A stretch of DNA of 18,484 bases, taken from Candidatus Hydrogenedentota bacterium (GTDB taxonomy: Bacteria; Hydrogenedentota; Hydrogenedentia; Hydrogenedentales; CAITNO01). Below the pieces are notes generated by a model. That model searched no databases. It saw nothing but the letters and a program-made list of their open reading frames with translations, and had not been told where the DNA came from. This document shows, piece after piece, positions 1 to 7,516 of this stretch (positions within the stretch are counted from its first letter, which is position 1; every line of letters starts with the position of its first letter). Location: NCBI GenBank assembly GCA_903822375.1, contig CAIJOU010000582.1:1-18484 (forward strand), in the 5' to 3' direction. A program made the position numbers and the translations under genes.

Positions 1-458
1 CGGTTGATCTTGTCAATGATGGAGGCGAGCGTGGTGGACTTTCCCGACCCGGTCGGGCCGCACACGAGCACAAGGCCCAGGGGGCGGTAGGCGAAATCCG
101 CGGCGACCCGTGGCAGTCCGAGCCGCTCAAAACTTAGGATCTCATAGGGGATGGAGCGGAAAGCGGCCACAACGGAGCCCCGGTCACGGTAGACGTTCAG
201 GCGGAAGCGGCTCAGCCCCTCAATGCCGAAGGACATGTCGCATTCCTTGTTCGCCTCGAACTCGGACACCTGGTCCTCGTTCATGACGCTGTAGATGAGT
301 TCCTGGGTCTGATCGGGCGTGAGGCGCGCATAACCTTCCATGGGTTCCAGGGAACCGTGTATGCGGAGAACCGGCGGGTTTCCAACGACGATATGCAGGT
401 CGCTTGCACCCTCCATAATCATCCTTGACAGCAACTCTTTGATGCTTGGCGTATCCAT
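1..458 (-). CDS. pilT: Type IV pilus retraction ATPase PilT (5' part, runs off left edge)
   Basis: The first 152 codons of a PilT-type secretion ATPase, the hexameric motor that depolymerises pili at the inner membrane and powers twitching. The frame begins MDTPSIKELL and shows the PilT N-domain features ASDLHIVVGNPPVLRIHG (about residues 18-35) and SRFRLNVYRDRG (about 83-94), then a Walker A GPTGSGKST at residues 134-142. The Asp box, Walker B, His box and the C-terminal AIRNLIRE-type motif lie outside the window, so activity cannot be judged. The ATG at 458 is supported by GGGAG about six bases upstream. The gene lies 43 bases after the pilB stop on the same strand, so it is probably the third gene of the motor operon. 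A PilU paralogue is possible, but the N-domain reads as PilT. Confidence 0.93.
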   Translation of the reverse strand, partial: MDTPSIKELLSRMIMEGASDLHIVVGNPPVLRIHGSLEPMEGYARLTPDQTQELIYSVMNEDQVSEFEANKECDMSFGIEGLSRFRLNVYRDRGSVVAAFRSIPYEILSFERLGLPRVAADFAYRPLGLVLVCGPTGSGKSTTLASIIDKIN

Positions 459-501
459 GCAGCACTCCCGGGTTTGACCGCGTCCGTATGCGGACTGGGG
501 T

Positions 502-2223
502 TCAGTCGGCGATAGTGTGATCCAGAACCTGCTGCAGCGAAGTCATGCCGCGGGCCGCTTTTGCCAGGGCGTTCTGCCGCAGCGATTTCATTCCGAGCTT
601 GATGGCCATGTCTTTGAGCTCGCTGCCGGAGGCGCGCTTGAGCACCAGCGGCTGCAGATCCGGCCAGTTCAGCATCACCTCTATCACGGCAGTGCGGCCT
701 TTGTAGCCTGTGTCCTTGCACTTTGAGCATCCGTGGCCCAGCACGAACTGGGGGTGCTGAATGTAGTCAAAGGGCGTGTACTGAAAACGCTCCAGCGCAT
801 CCTGCGGCACTTCAATGGGCGTCTTGCAGTCGCTGCACACCCGCTTGAGCAGCCGCTGCGCCGCGGCAAGCGCCACGGAGGTCATCACGAGAAAGGGCTC
901 CACCCCCATGTCGATGAGACGGGGGTACACGCCCGCGGCGTCATTGGTGTGCAGGGTGCTTAGGACCAGGTGCCCGGTGAGCGCGGCCTTTACGGCCACA
1001 TCGGCGGTCTCGCCGTCGCGGATCTCGCCGACCATCACCACGTCCGGGTCCTGACGCAGAATCTGGCGCAGGGCCTCGGCGAAGGTGAAGCCTATCTGCG
1101 ACTTCACCTGAACCTGGTTGACCCCGAAGAGCTCGTACTCAATCGGGTCCTCGACCGTCACGACATTCGTTTCCAGCCGGTTCAGCCTGTGCAGCGCGCT
1201 GTAAAGGGTGGTCGTTTTGCCCGAACCCGTGGGCCCGGTGAGCAGAATCATCCCGTGCGGAAGCTTCAGCGCCTCGTCAAAGGCCCGCATCGGCTGCGGT
1301 TCGAAATCCAGCTTCTCCAGGTCAAGCGTGAGGTTGCCCTGGTCGAGCACGCGAAGCACGACTTTCTCGCCGTGCCGGCAGGGGAGAAAGGCGACACGGA
1401 AATCGATTTCGCGGCCCTTGTACTTGAGACGGCAACGGCCGTCCTGCGGAAGGCGGTGCTCGTCGATGCGGCAGCCGGACATGATTTTCAGCCGGGCGAT
1501 GATGTTCGCCTGGAGATTCTTCGGGGGCCCCTTGCCCTCTTCAAGCGAACCGTCCACGCGGTAGCGCACACGGACGATCTTTTCAAAAGGCTCGATATGA
1601 ACATCGCTCGCCCCAATTTCCAGCCCGTTGAAGAGCAGCAGGCGGGTCAGTTGCTTGATGGGCTCCGCGTCGGCGTCCGTTTCAAGCAGCGACACGTCCT
1701 CCATTTCTTCCTCAGGGCGGAGGTCTCCTAGGTCCTCATCCTTGTCCGCGTCCCGTTCGGCGATGGTCCGGAAAAGAGAGTCGGCCTTGCCGCCGCCATA
1801 ATGCCGGTTGATCGCGTCCCGCAGCTCGGTCATCATGGCGACGACCGGTTCCACCTCGTGGTTGGTGATGCGGCGCAGGTCGTCCACGGCCATGATGTTG
1901 AGCGGGTCCGCCATGGCAAGGGTGAGCACTTCACCGGTCAACGAGACGGGGAGCATCTGATACTGCCGGGCCAGCGCCTCCGGCACATGGGCCAGGATTT
2001 CTTTGGGGATGTTGTAGTTGGCCACGCGAATGTGCGGTACGCCCAGGTGCTCGCTGAGCGTTATGACAAGATCTTCCTCCTGCAGGTATCCCTTCTCAAC
2101 CAGCAGTTGCTGGAGGCTTTGCCCCGTGAGGCGGTGCAGTTGCATGCACTCCCGGATTTGCTCCGGCTTGACAAGCTGCTCCGCGAGCAGCATGTCCTCA
2201 AGCCTTTTCTTTTGCAGTTTCAT
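502..2223 (-). CDS. pilB: Type IV pilus extension ATPase PilB (GspE family)
   Basis: A complete 573-residue assembly ATPase that powers pilin polymerisation on the cytoplasmic side of the pilus machine. Residues 1-145 form a MshEN (T2SSE_N) domain, but the first MshEN motif has RLE where RLG is usual, so cyclic-di-GMP binding is doubtful. The ATPase core has SDVHIEP (206-212), an Arg-rich N2 segment, Walker A GPTGSGKT (330-337), an Asp box near TVEDPIEYE (356-364), Walker B with DPDVVMVGEIRD (392-403) and His box TGHLVLSTLHTND (416-428). Two CxxC pairs (C463/C466 and C499/C502) form the tetracysteine zinc site typical of PilB/GspE and absent from PilT. GGGGAG seven bases before the ATG supports the start. 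It follows the fusion gene by 38 bases and precedes pilT. GspE of a type II secretion system is the alternative; adjacency to pilT favours PilB. Confidence 0.93.
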   Translation of the reverse strand: MKLQKKRLEDMLLAEQLVKPEQIRECMQLHRLTGQSLQQLLVEKGYLQEEDLVITLSEHLGVPHIRVANYNIPKEILAHVPEALARQYQMLPVSLTGEVLTLAMADPLNIMAVDDLRRITNHEVEPVVAMMTELRDAINRHYGGGKADSLFRTIAERDADKDEDLGDLRPEEEMEDVSLLETDADAEPIKQLTRLLLFNGLEIGASDVHIEPFEKIVRVRYRVDGSLEEGKGPPKNLQANIIARLKIMSGCRIDEHRLPQDGRCRLKYKGREIDFRVAFLPCRHGEKVVLRVLDQGNLTLDLEKLDFEPQPMRAFDEALKLPHGMILLTGPTGSGKTTTLYSALHRLNRLETNVVTVEDPIEYELFGVNQVQVKSQIGFTFAEALRQILRQDPDVVMVGEIRDGETADVAVKAALTGHLVLSTLHTNDAAGVYPRLIDMGVEPFLVMTSVALAAAQRLLKRVCSDCKTPIEVPQDALERFQYTPFDYIQHPQFVLGHGCSKCKDTGYKGRTAVIEVMLNWPDLQPLVLKRASGSELKDMAIKLGMKSLRQNALAKAARGMTSLQQVLDHTIAD

Positions 2224-2261
2224 CGTTTGACTCCCCGGCCGCGCGGGACTAGGGCAGGGTC

Positions 2262-4946
2262 TCAGGCCGATTCATCCGCTCCAAGGTGGCCCAGTATTTC
2301 CTGCGCCATCTCGACCGTGATGCTCTTGCCTATGAGTTTCGCGAAGGCGGCCACTTTTCGCAGCGCGCCCGTCATTTTGCGCACGTCGCCGGGAACGCGC
2401 ATGGAAATCAGGGACAAAATCTCTTCGGGCACGGCCACACCGCTCTGTTCAACGCGATGACGCAGAATCTGCATGCGCGTGTCCCATTCGGGGGCCTTGA
2501 GTTCCGCCACAATTCCGCTTGCGAACCGCGACACAAGGCGCTGTTCGAGAAGTCCCAGACGGTCCGGTGCCTTGTCCGCCACTATGATAATCTGACGCCC
2601 CTGCTGGTGCAGCGCGTTGAATATGTGAAAGAATTCTTCCTGCGCCTCGACCCGTCCGCCAAGAAACTGTATGTCGTCAAGAATAAGCGCGTCCCAGTGG
2701 CAGTAATTCTCGCGGAAGGCGTCCTGGGCGTTTTCCGCCATCGCATCCGCCAACCGGCGGGAGAAGTGGCTTGCGGAGACGTACCCAACCCTTGGCCGGG
2801 GAGCGTTGTTCCTGCTTTCAGCGGAGAGAATTGCGTTTCCAATGGCGCTCACAAGATGGGTCTTGCCCGTACCCACGTGGCCGTAAAGGAAAAAGGGATT
2901 GTATTCGCCGCCGGGGGCCGCCGCAACCGCCTGACCAACCTTGTGGGTGAACTCGTTAATGGTGCCGGGAAAGAAGTTGGCAAAGGTGAGGGACTCGAGC
3001 GGGGTTTCCGAGTCGAGCGCGTCCAGAAGCCGACTGTCCGCCTCAAGCGCCTCCGGCGTGGTCGACGCCTCCGGGTTTATGCCTCCGAAGGGGGCCACGG
3101 ATGCATGCCTGGCACGCCGTCCGCGAAGCAGGTCTCTTCGGCTGCTTTCGGTGACTATATGCTTTTCAATAAGTTCCGTGGTCTGCCGAACGGATTGCAT
3201 GGAGGCTTCGGCGATTTGCGCCAGTTGCGATTGCTGCGTCTCCTGGCTTTCCCGGGCATTGACGATGGACTGGAGCGTCATTTCCGCCAGACGGGCCATT
3301 TCCTCCTGATGGGCCTCGCGTGCCGCCCTGCTCTCTGCGGCAATGGATTGCAGCGCCGTTTCGGCAATGTGCGCCAGTTCGCCCTGTTGCAGTTTCTGGC
3401 TCTGCTGCAGTCCGGACACCGTTTCCACTATCGTGGTCTGCTGCGCCTCGCGCATGCCCGAGATCGCCTCGGCCATGGTCTCACGCAGGCGTTCGGCAAG
3501 CAGGGTGATGTCCCGTCGCTGGTCCTCACTCTCCCGGGCTTCCTTCTGGACAAAGACGGACTTTATCTGGATGGCCACTTCAGCCATGGCGTCCTCGACC
3601 ACGCCGCCGATGCTTTCCTGGATGCTTCCGGCGATCTGGCTCCAATCCGGAAGCGCCAATGGCTCGGGCAGGGATTTCTGCTGCGCGGCCAGGGCGTCCC
3701 GCAGTTCCTTGCCCAGATTGGATATGGAGGATTCAAGCGCCGGTCCCAGCGTCTGGCGCATCGCTTCCGCCATCTCAGCCGGAGTCGGGCCTTTGGCCCC
3801 ATCGTCATCCTCTGCGCGTCTGCTGGCAATAGCCCGCATTTCAGCGCCCAGGGAAACCATGGACTGTGCCATGACCGCGCCCACGCCCTCCTGAATGCCG
3901 CGGGCAAGCTGTTCCAAATCCGCCGCCGTCGGTCCGGCAGAGACCGCGTTTTCAGCCTGTTTGTCCGCCAGCGTGCGCACTTCCTGGCCCAGCGAAGAAA
4001 CCGCCTGTGCCATGACCGCGCCCACGCCCTCCTGAATGCCGCGGGCGAGATTTTGCATGTCCTCCGCGGAGGTGCCGGAGGGTGCGGATTCAAGGTTGGT
4101 TCGAAGGTCCTCGCTTACGCGACGGAATTCTTCGGTGACCATCCGCATGGAGTCTTGGACGGAGGATTCAATCCGTGTGGCAAGGTCGCCCAGGGCGACT
4201 GTCTCCGCAGAGGGGCCGGAGGGAGTCGCGGGGGCAAGTGTTTCAACCACGTCACGCAGGGCGTCGCGCAGTCCCTCGCGCAGGGCTTCGGCCAGTTCCC
4301 GGGCCACCTCAATGGATATCCCAGGCTGCGCAAAGCGCTCGACCGCATCTGTTTGGATTGTTGCGGGATGATGTCCTGAAGTCTTGTCCGGCTCCCGCAA
4401 CGGGGCTTCCATGCGCAGTGCCGAATAGAATTCAGGTTTGTTGGGGGCCTTGCCGAACAGGCGCTTGCTAACCGCCTCAAAATGATCCCAGTCGCACAGG
4501 ATTGGTTTGATGCGCAGGTCCGGGCAGATTAACTGAACCTCGTCAAGCGCATCCTTGTCGAGCGGGTCCACCATGGCAACGGTCAGAATGCGGCCGAGCT
4601 TGTCGATGGGAAGAAGGCGCAGACGCAGGCAGACATCCTCGGGAATCTGCAGGAGCACCTTGTCATTGATGTCATAGTCGAGCAGGCTCAGGCGGGGTAT
4701 TTTAAGTTGTCTGACCAAGTATTCACTGATTGCCTGATCAGTGGCAAATCCTTTCTGCACCAGGATTTGGCCGATATACCCCCCCGTTTCCTCCTGCTCG
4801 CGGACTGCCTGATCAAGTTGGTCTGGCGTTATGATGCGCTCGTCCACCAGCAACTCGCCGAGTCGTTTGCTGTTCTTTTCCTTGCCAATTCCGGCCGTGG
4901 ACCGCATCATCACCATTTCACCATTCTCGCGTCTGCTGGCATGCAT
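2262..4946 (-). CDS. MshEN - coiled-coil - DnaA-type AAA+ ATPase fusion protein
   Basis: An 894-residue protein in three parts. Residues about 28-165 are a MshEN domain like the N-terminus of PilB/GspE, with two motif-like units beginning at R28-L-G and near G57. Residues about 205-600 are helical, charged and repeat-bearing, including two LARGIQEGVGAVMAQ units (300-314 and 347-361) and three LAEMTLQSI-like units (527-535, 553-561, 578-586). Residues about 652-885 match DnaA domain III: YNPFFLYG, Walker A GHVGTGKT (689-696), Walker B LILDDIQF (754-761), sensor 1 IIIVAD (786-791), arginine-finger box LEQRLVSRF (800-808) and sensor 2 GDVRKMTGAL (853-862). The DnaA domain IV helix-turn-helix is missing. 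It is first in an operon with pilB and pilT, so a role in pilus motor control or placement is inferred. It is not the replication initiator. The start could instead be M11 (4916), which has GAGAA upstream. Confidence 0.88.
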   Translation of the reverse strand: MHASRRENGEMVMMRSTAGIGKEKNSKRLGELLVDERIITPDQLDQAVREQEETGGYIGQILVQKGFATDQAISEYLVRQLKIPRLSLLDYDINDKVLLQIPEDVCLRLRLLPIDKLGRILTVAMVDPLDKDALDEVQLICPDLRIKPILCDWDHFEAVSKRLFGKAPNKPEFYSALRMEAPLREPDKTSGHHPATIQTDAVERFAQPGISIEVARELAEALREGLRDALRDVVETLAPATPSGPSAETVALGDLATRIESSVQDSMRMVTEEFRRVSEDLRTNLESAPSGTSAEDMQNLARGIQEGVGAVMAQAVSSLGQEVRTLADKQAENAVSAGPTAADLEQLARGIQEGVGAVMAQSMVSLGAEMRAIASRRAEDDDGAKGPTPAEMAEAMRQTLGPALESSISNLGKELRDALAAQQKSLPEPLALPDWSQIAGSIQESIGGVVEDAMAEVAIQIKSVFVQKEARESEDQRRDITLLAERLRETMAEAISGMREAQQTTIVETVSGLQQSQKLQQGELAHIAETALQSIAAESRAAREAHQEEMARLAEMTLQSIVNARESQETQQSQLAQIAEASMQSVRQTTELIEKHIVTESSRRDLLRGRRARHASVAPFGGINPEASTTPEALEADSRLLDALDSETPLESLTFANFFPGTINEFTHKVGQAVAAAPGGEYNPFFLYGHVGTGKTHLVSAIGNAILSAESRNNAPRPRVGYVSASHFSRRLADAMAENAQDAFRENYCHWDALILDDIQFLGGRVEAQEEFFHIFNALHQQGRQIIIVADKAPDRLGLLEQRLVSRFASGIVAELKAPEWDTRMQILRHRVEQSGVAVPEEILSLISMRVPGDVRKMTGALRKVAAFAKLIGKSITVEMAQEILGHLGADESA
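3865..4046 (-). repeat. Two exact 41-nt direct repeats, 141 nt apart, inside the fusion gene
   Basis: The stretch 3865-3905 recurs exactly at 4006-4046. The offset of 141 nt equals 47 codons, so the reading frame is kept. On the protein both copies encode the ARGIQEGVGAVMAQ core of the coiled-coil region. A third diverged unit, IAGSIQESIGGVVEDAM near residues 438-454, shows that the region grew by tandem duplication. The nucleotide identity of the two close copies suggests recent duplication or gene conversion, and copy number could vary between strains. Confidence 0.9.
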
Positions 4947-4992
4947 ACCGCCCTGTTCAGCGCCAAACAGTCACATTTCTCCCATTGGCGTA

Positions 4993-5021
4993 ATTCTAGC
5001 ACGGACATGTCGAACATTCAA
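4993..5021 (-). promoter_or_regulatory. Sigma70-like promoter for the pilus motor operon
   Basis: Read on the minus strand, TTGAAT (5016-5021) and TAGAAT (4993-4998) are separated by exactly 17 bases, giving 4/6 and 5/6 matches to the sigma70 consensus. Transcription would start about 4986, leaving a leader of about 40 bases before the fusion gene. This is a motif match only. In the other direction I see no convincing promoter for the thioredoxin-like gene in 4947-5180. Confidence 0.5.
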
Positions 5022-5180
5022 TTCGCAAATGATGGTAGCTTTTTCTCCATCCGGCAGTGGGGCGGGAAACCTTTGCCCACATGCCATGCCAACCGGAAAA
5101 AACGTGTATCCTGAGCGCGAAAAAGGTTACTATTGGCCTCTGCCGCCAAGATACCGGGGCCGAATTGGAGATAGAAAACA

Positions 5181-6386
5181 ATGTCAATAAAGCGCACTTT
5201 GGCCGTAATTGTTGCGGCCCTGGCCGTGGTCTTGTCCTGCACGGCCCGTGCACAGGTCCCCCTGCAGGACCCGTCGGCCCGGCTCCGGGCGGCCATGAAG
5301 AATGCAGCGGAGCTTGACTCGCTTGGCTTTACCGAATCGTTCAAGAGCCAGATTGTCACAAACGGGAAGGCCCGTGAATCCAGCCTAAAGGGAGAGGTGG
5401 CTCTTAGAAAGAAGGACGGTTTGTCCTGTCATTTCACGGAGGAGAGACAGGAAACTCGTTTGGTAAGCAATGGGACCACCCATTGTCTGTACATAGTTGG
5501 AGACAAGACCTATCAGAGTACCGACGAGCCGATACCCCGGCCCCAGTTAATGGTTGCAGTCACCGCGGGTCCGTTTGGCGCGCCAGGCTCATGGTTGGCC
5601 AGTTTCCTGCATGACCAGACAGACCTGCTGGACACCGCGGTAAGCATCGAACGAAAAGGTGAACAAAACATAGGCGGAACGGACTGTGAAGGGTATTCTC
5701 TGGCCTATCCCGGTTCTGACGTTACCGCATGGCTGACGCGGGGTGATCCCCCCGTGTTGCGCCGGGTGGAGGTGGACCTGAAGAAGAGTGTGCAGAACCA
5801 CGCGCAAGACAGCGGCATCACCGCCGCAAACGTGCAGGTGGACGTGACCGACTGGAAGCCCAACGTGGATACCAAGGACAACCAGTTTGTCTTCTCCCCG
5901 CCGGACGGGGTGGAGAAGGCCAAGGAAGCACCGCAGGAAATGTCCCTTGAGGGGAAACCGGCGCCGGATTTCGAACTGGCTCTGCTGGACGGGGGTACCG
6001 TGAAACTCTCGACCCTGAAAGGCAAGACGGTCGTTCTCGATTTCTGGGCGACGTGGTGCGGGCCATGCCGTATGGCGATGCCGATAATTGAGAAAGTGAC
6101 GGAGGAATTTGCCGACAAGGGCGTCGTGCTCTATGCAGTCAACCAGCAGGAAGAGCCCGAAGCAATCAGGAAATACCTCCAGTCCGTAAAGCTTAACCCC
6201 AAGGTTGCGCTCGAAAGGGAGGGCAAGGTCAGCCGTGATTACGGGGCCCGGTCGATTCCGAGCATCATCCTTATTGCTCCCGACGGAATCATACGCAAGG
6301 TCTTCCGGGGAGTCAGCGCCCAGTTTGAGGATGAATTGCGCGCTGCCCTCTCTGAAATTGTTAAAGAGGCTGCGCCCGCAAAATAA
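5181..6386 (+). CDS. Secreted LolA-like domain / TlpA-type thioredoxin fusion protein
   Basis: A 401-residue exported protein. The N-terminus (MSIKR then a hydrophobic run to about residue 19) is a signal peptide. It fits either signal peptidase I cleavage after ARA (22-24) or a lipobox VLSC with C20 as lipid anchor. Residues about 30-245 look like a LolA/DUF2092-type beta-sheet domain that often carries lipids or small hydrophobic ligands; this is a fold-level impression. Residues about 255-395 are a TlpA/ResA-like thioredoxin domain: GKPAPDFEL, DFWATWCGPC with active-site C293 and C296, and the cis-proline loop RSIPS (P360). It probably reduces or exchanges disulfides outside the cytoplasm. 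The start has GGAG ten bases upstream. The gene is monocistronic, divergent from the pilus operon and convergent with the PHP gene, 25 bases apart. Confidence 0.85.
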   Translation: MSIKRTLAVIVAALAVVLSCTARAQVPLQDPSARLRAAMKNAAELDSLGFTESFKSQIVTNGKARESSLKGEVALRKKDGLSCHFTEERQETRLVSNGTTHCLYIVGDKTYQSTDEPIPRPQLMVAVTAGPFGAPGSWLASFLHDQTDLLDTAVSIERKGEQNIGGTDCEGYSLAYPGSDVTAWLTRGDPPVLRRVEVDLKKSVQNHAQDSGITAANVQVDVTDWKPNVDTKDNQFVFSPPDGVEKAKEAPQEMSLEGKPAPDFELALLDGGTVKLSTLKGKTVVLDFWATWCGPCRMAMPIIEKVTEEFADKGVVLYAVNQQEEPEAIRKYLQSVKLNPKVALEREGKVSRDYGARSIPSIILIAPDGIIRKVFRGVSAQFEDELRAALSEIVKEAAPAK

Positions 6387-6411
6387 CCCGCATTATCTCA
6401 GCCTGTGATGC

Positions 6412-7284
6412 TCAGGAATGAAGGAAAAAAGGCTGCGTCCACGCCTGGCTCGCGCCGGGGCCAAAGCACTCCACGCGCACATAGCGCCACGAAGAGGTGT
6501 CCGGAACCTCAAAATCAAGCTCCGAACCGTTCACCCGCGCCGCGGTGCAACCGTGGTCGCATTGCACATGGAATGCCTGCGCGTTGGACGAAAAGACGCG
6601 AATGCGCGACCCTTCGACCCGAATCTCATCAATGACGACGCCAGTGCTGGCGTAAAAGCGGCCGACGCGAAGCGCTTCGAGAATGGCTTCCGCCTCGCGT
6701 GAGGCGCATTGAACCACGTTCCAGCAGACACCCCGGTCGATGTCGTCGTGGTTGTCGTCGTCGGCGAACCCCCAGACACGCCTGTCCTGGCTGAGCAGCA
6801 TGTCCCACCGGTCCGTCGCCAGGGGAGAGCCCTCGGCGCGCAGCGTGACGCCGTTGTATATCTCAATGCCCGTGTATCCCCTGAGCATGTCCAGCGTGCG
6901 CTGGTCGCAATGGTTGAAGTGGGACTCCCAGTTGGGATGGTTCATGATGACCATGCCGCCCAAGGCCGTTACCGTGTCGATGACCGCCTGACGGTCGCGA
7001 AGCGGTTCCACCTTGGCGGCGGCATTGACATGCAGCATGTGGGGGCCGTTGGCGGTGATTTCGTTGCCCTGCAGGAGCGTCATGCCTCTGGCATCAAGCT
7101 GGCCGATCGGGGTGACACGGTCATGGTCGCTGATCATGATGAAGTCGTGACCCAGCGCCGCATAGGCATCCACCGCGGCCTGCGGGGACAGGTTCCCGTC
7201 GCTTTCGGTAGTGTGGGTGTGCAGATTGCCGCGCAGCCACGGACCCGCACCGGGAAGATAGGGGGATTCGATGACGCGGCCCAT
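6412..7284 (-). CDS. PHP-domain metal-dependent phosphoesterase (CehA/McbA-like)
   Basis: A 290-residue PHP-domain protein. Metal-binding motifs appear in order: NLHTHTTESDG (H22, H24, D29), ISDHD (D53, H54, D55), the GNE glutamate (E75), H82/H85 after it, MNHPNW (N115, H116) and FADDDNHD (D175-D180). These fit the polymerase-and-histidinol-phosphatase superfamily, whose members hydrolyse phosphoesters with two or three bound metal ions. The C-terminal 80 residues form a small beta-rich tail with STGVVIDEI, common in CehA/McbA-type members. The substrate is unknown. No signal peptide is seen, so it should act in the cytoplasm. Its ATG overlaps the stop of the preceding 73-codon gene as TAATG, which suggests translational coupling. 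It is the last gene of a nadA-led operon. Confidence 0.85.
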   Translation of the reverse strand: MGRVIESPYLPGAGPWLRGNLHTHTTESDGNLSPQAAVDAYAALGHDFIMISDHDRVTPIGQLDARGMTLLQGNEITANGPHMLHVNAAAKVEPLRDRQAVIDTVTALGGMVIMNHPNWESHFNHCDQRTLDMLRGYTGIEIYNGVTLRAEGSPLATDRWDMLLSQDRRVWGFADDDNHDDIDRGVCWNVVQCASREAEAILEALRVGRFYASTGVVIDEIRVEGSRIRVFSSNAQAFHVQCDHGCTAARVNGSELDFEVPDTSSWRYVRVECFGPGASQAWTQPFFLHS

Positions 7285-7505
7285 TACTGCGCGTCCCAGA
7301 GTCCCAGGAACTCATCCGCCGTGGCGTCGCTCAGTACTTCCGGGCGGTACAGTTTCTTCACGATGGGATCGGGCACGCGGGTGGTCTCGCCCGTTTCGGG
7401 GATGTTCGTGAGTTGGCGCAGGATCACACCGGCCTCGTCGCACTCATAATAAGTCCATGCGGCGCCCTTGCCCGGCACGTATTGGGAGGTCTTGAAGTAT
7501 TTCAT
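7284..7505 (-). CDS. 73-residue protein of unknown function, coupled to PHP gene
   Basis: A small soluble protein, MKYFKTSQYVPGKGAAW onwards, 73 residues, acidic towards the end, with no signal peptide or membrane segment. Its final third (LSDATADEFLGLW) loosely resembles the tail of small DUF6881-type proteins, but I cannot confirm this. AGGAA lies seven bases before the ATG, immediately after the nadA stop, and the stop overlaps the PHP start by one base. The tight packing and clean ribosome site show it is a real gene. Function unknown. Confidence 0.75.
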   Translation of the reverse strand: MKYFKTSQYVPGKGAAWTYYECDEAGVILRQLTNIPETGETTRVPDPIVKKLYRPEVLSDATADEFLGLWDAQ

Positions 7506-7516
7506 GGCGATTTCCT

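Noticed and set aside
483..496. Five-bp stem GTCCG/CGGAC between pilB and pilT as a terminator
   Set aside because: The stem is too short, has no U-tract, and the two genes are clearly meant to be co-transcribed.
2286..4379. A 697-codon open frame on the plus strand antisense to the fusion gene
   Set aside because: It is a codon-bias shadow of the minus-strand gene: no ribosome site, no domain, low-complexity His/Arg/Leu content, and the opposite strand encodes clear conserved motifs.
2262..4946. The chromosomal replication initiator DnaA
   Set aside because: The DNA-binding domain IV is absent, the N-terminus is MshEN rather than DnaA domain I, and the neighbours are pilB and pilT, not dnaN/recF/gyrB.
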